64,000 bases of DNA from Acidimicrobiales bacterium (GTDB lineage: Bacteria; Actinomycetota; Acidimicrobiia; Acidimicrobiales; RAAP-2). Of this stretch, positions 52,204 through 59,619 are shown piece after piece (the stretch's first letter is position 1; every line of letters begins with the position of its first letter). Location of the stretch: the NCBI GenBank assembly GCA_025351385.1, contig JANXWA010000020.1:1-64000 (forward strand), read 5' to 3'. The notes beneath the pieces are model-generated. The model saw nothing but the letters and a program-made list of their open reading frames with translations, made no database searches and was not told where the DNA came from. The translations under genes and the position numbers were made by a program.

Positions 52204-53361
52204 TCATCGGCCCGCCGCCGCCTCGGTGCCGAGGATCAGCGTGCCCGCCGCCATGAACATTCCCCCGACCCCCTGAGCCAGACTGACCTCGACGCCGGGG
52301 ACCTGCGCTGCCGCCTCGCCGCGCAACTGTCGGACTGACTCTTGAATGAGGAACATCCCGTACATGCCGGTGTGGGTGTAGGAGAGACCGCCGCCGTTGG
52401 TGTTCATCGGCAGCATGCCGCCCGGTGAGGTGTTGCCGTCGGCGATGAAGTCACCGGCCTCACCACGACCGACGAACCCGAGGTCCTCGAGACCGAAGAT
52501 CGGCAGGTGAGCGAAGGCGTCGTAGATCATCAGGTGATCCACGTCGCCCGGTCGGAGCCCAGCCTCGGCGAAGGCGCTCCGGCTCGAGAAACGAAAGGCC
52601 TTGGACGTCGTGAAGTCCTCCATCATCGACACCAGCGGTGTCTCGGCCGCCTCCCCCGCGCCGAGCACGTAGACCGGGCGCTTGGGACCGGGCACCGCCT
52701 TGGCCCTTTCGGCCGACGTGACGACCAACGCGCCGCCCCCGTCGGTGACGAGGCAGCACTCCAGCAGATGCATCGGGTAGGCGATCATCGGCGACGCCAG
52801 CACGTCGTCGACCGTGAGTAGGTCGCGGTACATCGCTCGGGGAACGTTCACCGACCAGCGCCGCTGGGCGACCGGCACCGAGGCCAACTGCTCGTGGGTG
52901 AGGCCGAACTCCTTCATGTAGCGAAGTACCCCAATGGGGAACAGGGTCGGTGGCCCGGAGATGCCGTAGGGCGCCTCGAACTGACCCATCGGTGAGGCGG
53001 GATCCATGACCCGCGGTGGGGCTCCGACTCGCGAGCGGCCGGACTCGCCGTGGGTGATCAATACCACCTCACACTGCCCGGCCGCGATCGCGGCGGCGGC
53101 GTGGCGCACGTGCACGAGGAAAGAGCAGCCACCGACGGTCGTGGCGTCGACGTACGTCGGAGCGATGCCCAGATAGTGGGCGACGGCGATCGGGGAGATC
53201 CCGGCTGTCGCGACCCCGTCGACGTCGCCCATTCGCAGGCCGGCGTCGGCCACGGCCAATCGAGCCGACTCGACGTGCATCTCGAGAGCCGAGACGTCGG
53301 GGACGACACCGATCCGCTCGGTCTCGGCCGCGCCCACGATGACCGCCCGTCGGTCGCTCAC
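52204..53361 (-). CDS. SCP-x-type thiolase or Ltp2-like retro-aldolase
   Basis: The 385-residue thiolase-fold protein has C79 in TTVGGCSFLV at the usual nucleophile region and NTNGGGLSYTHTG near the C-terminus, but no second CxG cysteine. The Tyr-His part and the partnership with a DUF35 protein resemble Ltp2, which splits steroid side chains by retro-aldol cleavage, so a non-thiolase reaction is possible. GTG 53361 overlaps the DUF35 stop by four bases (GTGA). Confidence 0.85.
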   Translation of the reverse strand: MSDRRAVIVGAAETERIGVVPDVSALEMHVESARLAVADAGLRMGDVDGVATAGISPIAVAHYLGIAPTYVDATTVGGCSFLVHVRHAAAAIAAGQCEVVLITHGESGRSRVGAPPRVMDPASPMGQFEAPYGISGPPTLFPIGVLRYMKEFGLTHEQLASVPVAQRRWSVNVPRAMYRDLLTVDDVLASPMIAYPMHLLECCLVTDGGGALVVTSAERAKAVPGPKRPVYVLGAGEAAETPLVSMMEDFTTSKAFRFSSRSAFAEAGLRPGDVDHLMIYDAFAHLPIFGLEDLGFVGRGEAGDFIADGNTSPGGMLPMNTNGGGLSYTHTGMYGMFLIQESVRQLRGEAAAQVPGVEVSLAQGVGGMFMAAGTLILGTEAAAGR

Positions 53362-53792
53362 GGCGCATCCGTGGCCGGGCGGAAGACGGGAACCATCTGG
53401 TCGCCGCGGGGTTCAAAGTCGACCTCGAGCGCCATGTCGAGGTCGAGCTGCTCGGGGGTGTTGGCCACTCCGACGATGTTGGTCATCATCCGCGGACCCT
53501 CCTCGAGCTCCACCACGGCGATGGCGTAGGGAGTGCCACGCGCGAAGCCCGGAGCGGGACGGTGGCTGATCACGTAGGTATGGAGTCGTGCCCGACCGGA
53601 GGCTCTCGTCCAGGTGACGTCCGTGGAGGAGCAATGGGGACAGCCACCACGCGGATAGAAGTACGAGCGCCCGCAGGCGCCGCATCGTTGGATCCACAGC
53701 TCGCCGCGCGCCGTCCCCTGCCAGTAGCGCTCGGTGTCCGGCGTCGGGACCGGTACGGCCTTCGAGGCGCCAGCGCCGTCGGCGCCGTTCAC
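53358..53792 (-). CDS. DUF35 (Zn-ribbon plus OB-fold) partner protein
   Basis: The 144-residue protein has a rubredoxin-like zinc ribbon (CGACGRSYFYPRGGCPHC, about residues 37-54) and an OB-fold (about 65-135). DUF35 proteins bind thiolase-like partners and pass acyl-CoA substrates; here the partner is the next gene. GTG 53792 overlaps the SDR stop by four bases (GTGA). Confidence 0.9.
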   Translation of the reverse strand: MNGADGAGASKAVPVPTPDTERYWQGTARGELWIQRCGACGRSYFYPRGGCPHCSSTDVTWTRASGRARLHTYVISHRPAPGFARGTPYAIAVVELEEGPRMMTNIVGVANTPEQLDLDMALEVDFEPRGDQMVPVFRPATDAP

Positions 53793-54613
53793 GTCGCGAC
53801 CACGCCGGCGCCACTCGCCACGACGATGCCGAGCTCGTCCAAGAGGTCTTGGCTGTAGGCGATCAGTCCGGTGCGACTCTGTGGCGGGGCGCTGCACAGT
53901 GCGAGCGCCGCCTCGGCCATGACCTCGGGCCGCTCGACGACCTGGTCGGGGTCATCAGGTCGCACGAGCTGGTGGAACAGGGTGCCCGGTGTCGGCACCA
54001 CGAGATTGGGCGAGAGGGCGTTCACGGCCACATTGTCGTCGTAGGTCTCGGACGCCAGACCGGTGGAGAACCGCTCGACGGCTGCCTTGCACATCCCGTA
54101 GACCGTGGCACCGATGCGCCTCGGATCGGGCGGAATGTGTGGATGGAGCGCCGCACGCGACGAGATGTTGAGAATCCAGCCCTCGCCCTTGGCGACCATG
54201 CCGGGCAGGACCATCTGGGATAGGTGCATCGGCGCCGCGACCTGCACGTCGAACATGAGCGCCAGACGCTTGGCCGAGAACTCGGATACCGGTTGGAAGA
54301 AGGAGACCGCGGCGTTGTTCACGAGGATGTCCACCGCTCCCAACCTCAACAATGCCTCATCAACGAGTGCCGTACGCTCGCCGGCGTGCGAGAGGTCGGC
54401 GGCCAGCGCCACGGCGTCGCCACCGTTGGCTCGAATGCGCTCGACGGTCTCGTGAATCGTTCCGGGTAGCCGACTCGCCTCGGGATCGATGGTCCTCGCG
54501 GTCACGACCACCATCGCCCCTTCGGAGGCGAACCTCTCGGCAATCGCCGCGCCGATGCCCCGGCTGGCCCCGGTGACGATGGCCACCCGACCTCTCAACA
54601 TCTGTTCACCCAC
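53789..54613 (-). CDS. Short-chain dehydrogenase/reductase
   Basis: The 274-residue enzyme has GASRGIG (cofactor), NNAAVSF, a Ser in ILNISSRAAL, and YGMCKAA (catalytic Tyr and Lys). It oxidises or reduces an alcohol/ketone, probably a hydroxyacyl-CoA or steroid in this cluster. GTG 54613 leads the operon; GGGGGTG lies nearby and TAGTAAT-like sequence at 54634-54640 could be its -10 box. Confidence 0.92.
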   Translation of the reverse strand: MGEQMLRGRVAIVTGASRGIGAAIAERFASEGAMVVVTARTIDPEASRLPGTIHETVERIRANGGDAVALAADLSHAGERTALVDEALLRLGAVDILVNNAAVSFFQPVSEFSAKRLALMFDVQVAAPMHLSQMVLPGMVAKGEGWILNISSRAALHPHIPPDPRRIGATVYGMCKAAVERFSTGLASETYDDNVAVNALSPNLVVPTPGTLFHQLVRPDDPDQVVERPEVMAEAALALCSAPPQSRTGLIAYSQDLLDELGIVVASGAGVVAT

Positions 54614-54811
54614 GGTGCACCCCCGCCATGGACTAATTACTACACCAATTCAACCTGGTGCCCCCGACGTCGGCGAGATCGAGAGCGCACCGTGGCGAGG
54701 AGGTCGCGCTCGAATGTGGCCCCGACGACACCGGACTTGTCGTCTTGCGCCGCGAAGTCCGTGCGATCAGTTTCACGTCCGGAGTCCTTCGGACGTCTCC
54801 TCGACCGTCGA

Positions 54812-54817
54812 TAGCAT
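54812..54817 (+). promoter_or_regulatory. -10 box of the truncated membrane protein gene
   Basis: TAGCAT ends six bases before GTG 54824. Confidence 0.55.
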
Positions 54818-54823
54818 GACGCG

Positions 54824-55699
54824 GTGTCCAATGGCCGACGAGTCAAGAGCCTTCCCGACCTCCTCCACGTCATGGCCTGGACGGTCCTGCCCCTCTTCGC
54901 GGTGGCGATCATCGCGATCCGCTATAACCGCACGTGGTACTTCTACGACGAGTGGGGGCTGATCCGAAGGATCATCGACACCCACGAGAGTTTCGCCGGA
55001 CACGTCGAGCTCTACGTGGGCCATCTCTGGTTGACCAATCACCTCCTCTACGAGATCCAGGTCTTCTGGTTCGGGACCTCGAACCACCTCTTCATTTGGA
55101 CCATCTTCTGCGCCAGCATCGCGCTCCTGGTCTACGCCGTGGGTTTTTGCCTGTGGCGCCTCGGCGTGCCGTCGATCGTCGCACTGGCTGGCGGACTGGT
55201 CGTGGGCCTCTTCGGGCCGGGCGGTGGACTAGTCAGTTTCGAGATCGACGTCGGGACGATATTCGCGACGGCTCTGGTCTTCATCGCCGCGGCGATCGTG
55301 GCTCGCGAGGCCCCCGAGACGACTGCCGAGGTCGTAACGGTCTCACTAGTCTTGCTGCTCGCGGTCGTCTCGGACAGCAGCCTTACCCTCATCGGCCTTC
55401 TCCCGGTCGGCGCCCTCCTGATCGTCCGATGGGCGAGACGCCACGCGGCCGCGGCTCTGCTCCCGACGGTCCTCGTCGGCCTGTGGACTCTGACCCAGAC
55501 GCTGCCCCGCTACAGTGCGCCGACCATCGCCGGGCAGGTGGACTTCGGCTTCAAACTGCTCTTCGGCACGGCCGGAGGCCTCGTGTACGGCGGTCCCGTC
55601 GCCGGTGGGGTGATGCTCGCAATCGCGATCGCCTTGCCTTATCAACAACGACTTCTTGTATCTTCCCCACGCCTGGAAGATTTCGAAGCGCACCTGTAG
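54824..55699 (+). pseudogene. Polytopic membrane protein (glycosyltransferase-like), 3' end cut by an island
   Basis: The visible 291 codons encode about seven hydrophobic helices and a first-loop motif RYNRTWYFYDEWGLIRRIID, in which the acidic residues after helix 1 recall GT39/DUF2079-type lipid-linked sugar transferases. Such proteins usually have 450 or more residues. G+C falls abruptly near 55636, and the last 21 codons (PYQQRLLVSSPRLEDFEAHL) lie in foreign DNA. The original 3' half is absent. The gene still has its -10 box, so a truncated product might be made. Confidence 0.7.
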
Positions 55700-55916
55700 G
55701 CGCAAAGGTCCCACCTGAGCCACCTTCAGCGAGAGCAATTTTGACGTCGGCACTCCAAACTTCGCTGTTCCCACTGACCGCATAAGAATGAGCTGGCCGA
55801 AAATAGAGCATCGTTGCAACGATGGCGGCAACAATGAGAAATGACAGCACAACCCAACTTCGTCGGCGTCGAAGAATCGACTGACTCGCAACCGGGTGGT
55901 CAATCTTTCTATTCAT
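55551..55916 (-). pseudogene. Truncated signal-anchored protein at the island edge
   Basis: From ATG 55916 the frame encodes RRRRSWVVLSFLIVAAIVAT as a membrane anchor and then a soluble region up to about residue 94 (VVVDKA, near 55637). Beyond that the frame runs into the neighbouring chromosomal gene read backwards and stops at 55551. Its 3' end is therefore missing. TAGTGT lies six bases before the ATG. It meets the truncated glycosyltransferase-like gene tail to tail at the junction. No family recognised. Confidence 0.6.
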
Positions 55917-55922
55917 TGCGTG

Positions 55923-55928
55923 ACACTA
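55923..55928 (-). promoter_or_regulatory. -10 box of the truncated anchor protein gene
   Basis: TAGTGT then CACGCA then ATG on the minus strand. Confidence 0.5.
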
Positions 55929-55968
55929 ACGTTGCCCAAGCATGAATATGACTCAACTTCCGAGTGCG

Positions 55969-55990
55969 TACCTGAACAGACTGATCCACC
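55969..55990 (-). repeat. Cassette repeat copy D (weakest)
   Basis: On the minus strand GGTGGATCAGTCTGTTCAGG plus TA matches copy C (GGTAGACGAACGTGTTTAGG plus TA) at 16 of 22 bases. It lies about 30 bases after the stop of hicB copy 1. Confidence 0.4.
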
Positions 55991-56020
55991 GGCCGTTGCG
56001 AGAATCAACGATGTTTGCGT

Positions 56021-56236
56021 TTAGACGGCGATCTTCTTCGTCATCACAAATGGCATCGGCTCTGGAACATTTTCTCCATGCTCAATCATGACTTCAATGT
56101 GAGCGGCGATTGCCTCCCGCATGTTGGCCGTGACTTCCTCGATGGTTGCTCCAGTGGAAATGCAGCCGTCAAAGTCCAAGACATAGGCGGCGAAGTTACA
56201 TCCCGCGTCTTCGATCACAATCGTGTACTCATTCAC
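56021..56236 (-). CDS. hicB: HicB-family antitoxin, copy 1
   Basis: The 71-residue protein has the HicB partial RNase H fold: YTIVIEDAGCNFAAYVLDFD, GCISTGATIEEVTANMREAI. There is no DNA-binding tail, as in short HicB forms. GTG 56236 overlaps the hicA stop by four bases (GTGA). It neutralises the HicA mRNA interferase. Confidence 0.93.
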   Translation of the reverse strand: MNEYTIVIEDAGCNFAAYVLDFDGCISTGATIEEVTANMREAIAAHIEVMIEHGENVPEPMPFVMTKKIAV

Positions 56237-56430
56237 CGGAATCTCCTCTCCAAACTTGCCTGTCGCACAATGCTACCGAGGACCGACTTTGACACCTCAT
56301 CACCCAGCGCGCCAGGCACCGTGACGGTGCCTGGCCTGAGCGGGTGGTGGTAGTGACGATGGCTGCCTTTGTGGCGAACTTGGAACCAACCGTCTAGCTC
56401 CAGTTCCCGGATGATTGCACGCACCTTCAC
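56233..56430 (-). CDS. hicA: HicA-family toxin, copy 1
   Basis: The 65-residue dsRBD-like toxin begins MKVRAIIRELELDGWFQVRH and has the catalytic His in KGSHRHYHHP, then KSVLGSIVRQASL. GGGAGG lies close before GTG 56430; the next GTG, 56424, would be better spaced. The MKVR start matches the family. Toxin before antitoxin, as usual for hicAB. Confidence 0.93.
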   Translation of the reverse strand: MKVRAIIRELELDGWFQVRHKGSHRHYHHPLRPGTVTVPGALGDEVSKSVLGSIVRQASLERRFR

Positions 56431-56620
56431 GACCTCCCATCGGTCGCGGCACACTGACTCGTAGAAACCTGCGTTACTTCCAAGATACGCGGCGCCGTGT
56501 GGAACTGGACTGACGGCCAAATGATCATTCATCGACCTAAGCGAGTGTCGAGAGAGTTGTGAAGCGCGAGGAAGTATCGACACGACGGGTCCTTCGCCTA
56601 TTCGAGTCCCGGCTCACTTT

Positions 56621-56662
56621 CTACGAACAAACGACATTCGTATAGCGCGTTTTGGCAGAAAC
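56621..56662 (-). repeat. Cassette repeat copy A
   Basis: On the minus strand it starts GTTTCTGCCAAAACGCGC and contains TACGAA-N9-TTCGTA, a stem-forming inverted repeat. It directly follows the DUF4232 stop. In one frame it reads SAKTRYTNV, like copies B and C. Confidence 0.6.
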
Positions 56663-56666
56663 TCAA

Positions 56667-57272
56667 TTATCCACTTTCGGTGAAATCCCCAGTGTTCCCT
56701 GGAACAATCGGAGTCACATCAAGCTCACCGCAAAGCGGACCTGGGCTGGTTCGCAGATTCACTTGACTTCCTCTCCAAGCGAGAGTGAACGATCGGAACC
56801 AGGGGCATGCCTTGCCTCCACCCTCCCCACTCCAGCCGATGACAAATGAAGCTGAGCCTCCATGCGGCTTCAGCGATACGACAGGAAGCGTCAGACGTTG
56901 GTTGGCAACGCTGCCCGAGAGGCCCCCGCCGTAAACGTCGATCTGATCAGTCGCCATTACAGTCGATCCCGGCTTCGACCTCTTGGCAGCACCGTTCTGA
57001 TTCGAGAACGGTCCGATTCCAAGCTGCACTGTGATCGACGGGTATCCGAAGATCTTGCATTCGGTGTTGCTCGTGTTCTCAAAGACGAGGACCAGCCAAC
57101 TGTGGCCGAGTCCGCCGCTGCCCATCTGAGTGACCTTGAGCGACGAGACGTTGCATGGACGCACCGCTGAACGTCGAGCGCTCGTGTTGTTAACAACTAG
57201 CCAAGTCACAGTTAGGACGGACGCAATGAGAAAACATGCTCCAATGACTCCTAGTACGGATTTCCTGCCCAT
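56667..57272 (-). CDS. DUF4232 secreted or membrane-anchored protein
   Basis: The 201-residue protein has an N-terminal helix (residues 6-27) and a DUF4232 domain: LVLVFENTSNTECKIFGYPS, KPHGGSASFVIGW and a Cys-rich end (ACPWF, GPLCG) with probable disulfides. The domain is extracellular, of unknown role, and common in actinobacteria. TAGCGT lies eight bases before ATG 57272. Codon use is less GC-rich than in the chromosomal genes around the island. Confidence 0.88.
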   Translation of the reverse strand: MGRKSVLGVIGACFLIASVLTVTWLVVNNTSARRSAVRPCNVSSLKVTQMGSGGLGHSWLVLVFENTSNTECKIFGYPSITVQLGIGPFSNQNGAAKRSKPGSTVMATDQIDVYGGGLSGSVANQRLTLPVVSLKPHGGSASFVIGWSGEGGGKACPWFRSFTLAWRGSQVNLRTSPGPLCGELDVTPIVPGNTGDFTESG

Positions 57273-57317
57273 GTTGTCAGACGCTACAGAAGCCTCGCTC
57301 GATGCGCTTACAGGCTC

Positions 57318-57354
57318 AGCCGAAACACATTTGTCTACTGCACTTTGGTAAAAC
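57318..57354 (-). repeat. Cassette repeat copy B
   Basis: Minus-strand GTTTTACCAAAGTGCAGTAG, then ACAAATGTGTTTCGGCT. The second half matches the end of the GNAT gene at 58491-58513 closely, and in one frame encodes TNVFRLSL followed by a stop, as the GNAT gene does before its last codon. It follows hicB copy 2. Confidence 0.65.
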
Positions 57355-57389
57355 CTGACTCTGCCAAAATGGCCGCTCTCGAGGATCGT

Positions 57390-57605
57390 TTATGAAGCGA
57401 TCAGTACTTGGGCAGCAAGAGTGTGAGGTGTTGGGATCGGTTCACCCATCTCACGTAGCAATTGGATGTGCACCTCAAGGGCTTCAGTCATCAGGCGAGT
57501 AGTTTCCTCCACTGTCTGACCTGTAACGATGCACCCGGGAATATCGGGAGCGTAGGCGCCAAAGTTTGACCCGGCGTCTTCGATGATGATTGTGTATTGG
57601 GTCAT
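57390..57605 (-). CDS. hicB: HicB-family antitoxin, copy 2
   Basis: The 71-residue antitoxin (YTIIIEDAGSNFGAYAPDIP, GCIVTGQTVEETTRLMTEAL) is about half identical to copy 1, so the two modules are related but not a recent duplication. ATG 57605 overlaps the hicA stop by four bases (ATGA). Confidence 0.94.
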   Translation of the reverse strand: MTQYTIIIEDAGSNFGAYAPDIPGCIVTGQTVEETTRLMTEALEVHIQLLREMGEPIPTPHTLAAQVLIAS

Positions 57606-57799
57606 CGGCGCATCCTCTCCAAACTTGCTTGTTTCACGATGCTAGCGAGAGTCGCCTTGGGAACGTCTTCGCTAGGTCGACCAGCCACCGTAACCGCACC
57701 AGACTTCGTGGGGTGGTGAAACTGTCTGTGGCTCCCAGTTTGGCGAATCTGGACCCAGCCATCATCAGCCAACTCTTTGAGTAACTCCCGATACTTCAC
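57602..57799 (-). CDS. hicA: HicA-family toxin, copy 2
   Basis: The 65-residue toxin starts MKYRELLKELADDGWVQIRQ and has the catalytic His in TGSHRQFHHP. The bases before its GTG (CGACCGTTGTGAGGTC) resemble those before copy 1, showing common descent of the upstream region too. TTGACG at 57820-57825 could be a -35 box. Confidence 0.94.
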   Translation of the reverse strand: MKYRELLKELADDGWVQIRQTGSHRQFHHPTKSGAVTVAGRPSEDVPKATLASIVKQASLERMRR

Positions 57800-57840
57800 G
57801 ACCTCACAACGGTCGTACCAACGTCAATCTTCTAACGAAT

Positions 57841-57877
57841 ACCTAAACACGTTCGTCTACCGCGTCTTGGTGGAAAC
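57841..57877 (-). repeat. Cassette repeat copy C
   Basis: Minus-strand GTTTCCACCAAGACGCGG, then TAGACGAACGTGTTTAGGT. ACGAA-N12-TTCGT forms a short stem at its end. It lies 11 bases after the MazF-like stop. In one frame it reads STKTR-stop-TNVFRYSL. Confidence 0.6.
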
Positions 57878-57888
57878 GAAGAGGTCCG

Positions 57889-58206
57889 TCAGGCGAGACC
57901 TACGACGAGCGCAATTGCTTCGTCGATCGCCCACTCTTCTTCGATAGTCACGTGACCTGCAACATCGCCGAGACGTCGAGCATCAACCGCTGTCATCTGC
58001 TCGATGAGCACCTTGGTCTGCCCACTCTCGATGTTGATGACAGGTCGGAAATGTGTGGCGAGTGCGCTTTGAGAGGTAGGCGCAACAATCACCGTCGAGA
58101 GCGGACTCAAGGCGTTGGATTGCACGACGACGCCAAAACGTGGACCACGCTGTTCATGTCCGCTTGCGTCATTCGTACGGAAGCGAAAGATGTCACCCCT
58201 CAACAC
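57889..58206 (-). CDS. MazF/PemK-like endoribonuclease toxin
   Basis: The 105-residue protein starts VLRGDIFRFRTNDASGHEQR and has GPRFGVVVQSN, TVIVAPTS and KVLIEQMTAVDARRLGD, the MazF fold with the usual Arg in the first loop. It probably cleaves mRNA. GTG 58206 lies seven bases after GGAG and overlaps the antitoxin end by 14 bases. Confidence 0.88.
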   Translation of the reverse strand: MLRGDIFRFRTNDASGHEQRGPRFGVVVQSNALSPLSTVIVAPTSQSALATHFRPVINIESGQTKVLIEQMTAVDARRLGDVAGHVTIEEEWAIDEAIALVVGLA

Positions 58207-58444
58207 GAAGCGACTCCATGAATGCCGCAATCTCCAACATCTCCTTACGGTCCTGCTGGTCGCTGGCGACCATTTGCGCCTCGGCGTAGATGATCTCGCC
58301 ACGACGCAACTGGTCTGCAGCAACCTGCAGACCTTTGCGAATGGCTTCGGAACGTGAAAGTCCCGAAGCTTCCAAAAGATTCAGATTGTGCTGAGCCTCA
58401 GCATCAAGTCGAAAGGAAACTGCGTATTTCTGAGCATCGGTCAC
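58193..58444 (-). CDS. Ribbon-helix-helix antitoxin
   Basis: The 83-residue protein has an RHH start (KYAVSFRLDAEAQHNLNLLE, then GLSRSEAIRKGL) for DNA binding and a C-terminal region (EMLEIAAFMESLRVEG) likely to wrap the toxin. It should repress its own promoter, where a perfect inverted repeat lies. GTG 58444 follows TACAAT by six bases. Confidence 0.88.
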   Translation of the reverse strand: MTDAQKYAVSFRLDAEAQHNLNLLEASGLSRSEAIRKGLQVAADQLRRGEIIYAEAQMVASDQQDRKEMLEIAAFMESLRVEG

Positions 58445-58450
58445 CGACTT

Positions 58451-58456
58451 ATTGTA
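58451..58456 (-). promoter_or_regulatory. -10 box of the RHH-MazF operon
   Basis: TACAAT then AAGTCG then GTG on the minus strand. Confidence 0.65.
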
Positions 58457-58472
58457 TCACATAAGGTGATAC
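58454..58472. promoter_or_regulatory. Operator of the RHH-MazF module
   Basis: GTATCACATAAGGTGATAC has perfect 7-base arms and overlaps the -10 box, the expected place for autorepression by the RHH antitoxin. Confidence 0.75.
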
Positions 58473-58478
58473 TTTGAC

Positions 58479-58913
58479 TTAATCAAGACTTAGCCGAAAC
58501 ACGTTGGTCTCGCGGGCCTCGAATCCGAGCTTCACGTAGAGCGCATGAGCGGCAACGCGAGATGGCCTGCTGGTCAGGTCAATCGAACGAACACCGAACG
58601 CTCTTGCCTGGTCGATGGCGGCCAAGGTGAGCGCCTCTCCGGCGCCGCCGCCTCGGAATGATTCGTCAACGACGACGTCCTCGATCCACGCCCGAACCCC
58701 GGTGGGTATGGCGAAGACCACCAACGTCAGGGTGCCGACAACGCGATCGCCGTCCCGTGCCACGAAGAGCGTCGACGTCGGTGATCCGACGATCACCTCC
58801 ACCTGGCCAACAGTGAGCGGGGCCGCGGAACTCGACAACTGCGGGAGGAGCCGATTGAGCCCGGCTACGAGGACATCGGTCACGTGGGTCGCGATCTCGA
58901 CCGTCACAGTCAT
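58479..58913 (-). CDS. GNAT acetyltransferase bordering the island
   Basis: The 144-residue enzyme has AWIEDVVVDESFRGGGAGEA (acetyl-CoA loop) and SRVAAHALYVKLGFEARETN, so the fold is complete. Its ATG overlaps the NUDIX stop by four bases (ATGA). Its final codons, encoding TNVFRLSLD, resemble the repeats in the island, so its 3' end is the likely insertion site. High G+C marks it as chromosomal. Confidence 0.92.
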   Translation of the reverse strand: MTVTVEIATHVTDVLVAGLNRLLPQLSSSAAPLTVGQVEVIVGSPTSTLFVARDGDRVVGTLTLVVFAIPTGVRAWIEDVVVDESFRGGGAGEALTLAAIDQARAFGVRSIDLTSRPSRVAAHALYVKLGFEARETNVFRLSLD

Positions 58914-59596
58914 GCCTCACCTCGCCACACGGGTCGACGGAGGTCGTCGTAGAAGACGTCACGGCGCTCACCGTCGAAGGCGGCGAAGATCGGCTCCACC
59001 CAACGGTCGGCGCCAATCGTCGGCGTCGGGAGGTTGTCACGGGTGAACCATCCGGCGTCGGTGCACTCAAGGGGATGGATGTTCATCTCGCCCCCGATCG
59101 CCCGACAGAAGAACAGCAGCGAGTACAGCGGAATACGCGAGCTGCCGAGGCGCATACCGTCGAGGACGCCGATCAGCCGAATCGGCTCGACCTCGATGCC
59201 GGTCTCTTCAAGGACCTCCTTGACGACCACTTCGGGAGCCGAGTAGCCCACGTCGCACCAGCCAGTCGGGTAGAGCCAGACACCTGAGTCGGCCCGCTGG
59301 ATCAGGAGCAACTCACCCTTGTCGTTGGTGACGGCCGCGCCGACGGCGACCTTCGGCGTCTGGTAGCCGGGGACCCCTCGGCCGACGTCCTTCATCCACT
59401 CCGTGACGTAGCCGTCGGCGTCGGGCACGCCCTCGAGGCCCTCGTCGGCCGCAACCTTGATGTCGCCGGCGATCTTCAGGACCTCCTCGAAGCGCTCACG
59501 CTCGTACTGGCTCTGGGTGAAGCCGAGCCCGGTTCGCGCAACACCGGCCAGCGACTCGGCCCAGCGACGAAGTGTCTTCTCGGGAACCGGTTCCAC
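58910..59596 (-). CDS. NUDIX hydrolase
   Basis: The 228-residue protein has an N-terminal helical part (RRWAESLAGVARTGLGFTQS) and a NUDIX domain with the box GWCDVGYSAPEVVVKEVLEE, TGI, in which Lys replaces the usual Arg of REVxEE. The helical N-terminus matches ADP-ribose pyrophosphatase-like members. GTG 59596 is preferred: TAGCGT ends seven bases before it but only one base before ATG 59602, so a leaderless transcript would start beyond that ATG. Confidence 0.9.
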   Translation of the reverse strand: MEPVPEKTLRRWAESLAGVARTGLGFTQSQYERERFEEVLKIAGDIKVAADEGLEGVPDADGYVTEWMKDVGRGVPGYQTPKVAVGAAVTNDKGELLLIQRADSGVWLYPTGWCDVGYSAPEVVVKEVLEETGIEVEPIRLIGVLDGMRLGSSRIPLYSLLFFCRAIGGEMNIHPLECTDAGWFTRDNLPTPTIGADRWVEPIFAAFDGERRDVFYDDLRRPVWRGEA

Positions 59597-59603
59597 CGTC
59601 ATG

Positions 59604-59609
59604 ACGCTA
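59604..59609 (-). promoter_or_regulatory. -10 box of the NUDIX-GNAT operon
   Basis: TAGCGT is followed by seven bases and GTG 59596 on the minus strand. It revises the start of the gene. Confidence 0.55.
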
Positions 59610-59619
59610 CCAACGCCGG

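Larger units (their letters stand above)
55637..58478. mobile_element. AT-richer cassette island with TA modules and dispersed repeats
   Basis: G+C drops visibly between about 55637 and 58478. All genes inside run on the minus strand: truncated anchor protein, hicAB, DUF4232, hicAB and an RHH-MazF-like pair. Repeats of 22-37 bp lie at 55969-55990, 56621-56662, 57318-57354 and 57841-57877, each just after the stop of a module, giving units of about 520-700 bp. No integrase or transposase gene is inside. The layout is that of integron gene cassettes without an integrase, or of serial insertions at the 3' end of the GNAT gene at 58479. Confidence 0.6.

Noticed and set aside
55551-55636. The last part of the truncated anchor protein as real coding sequence
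   Set aside because: It is the reverse complement of the chromosomal membrane-protein gene and turns into an Arg-rich shadow sequence exactly at the composition change.
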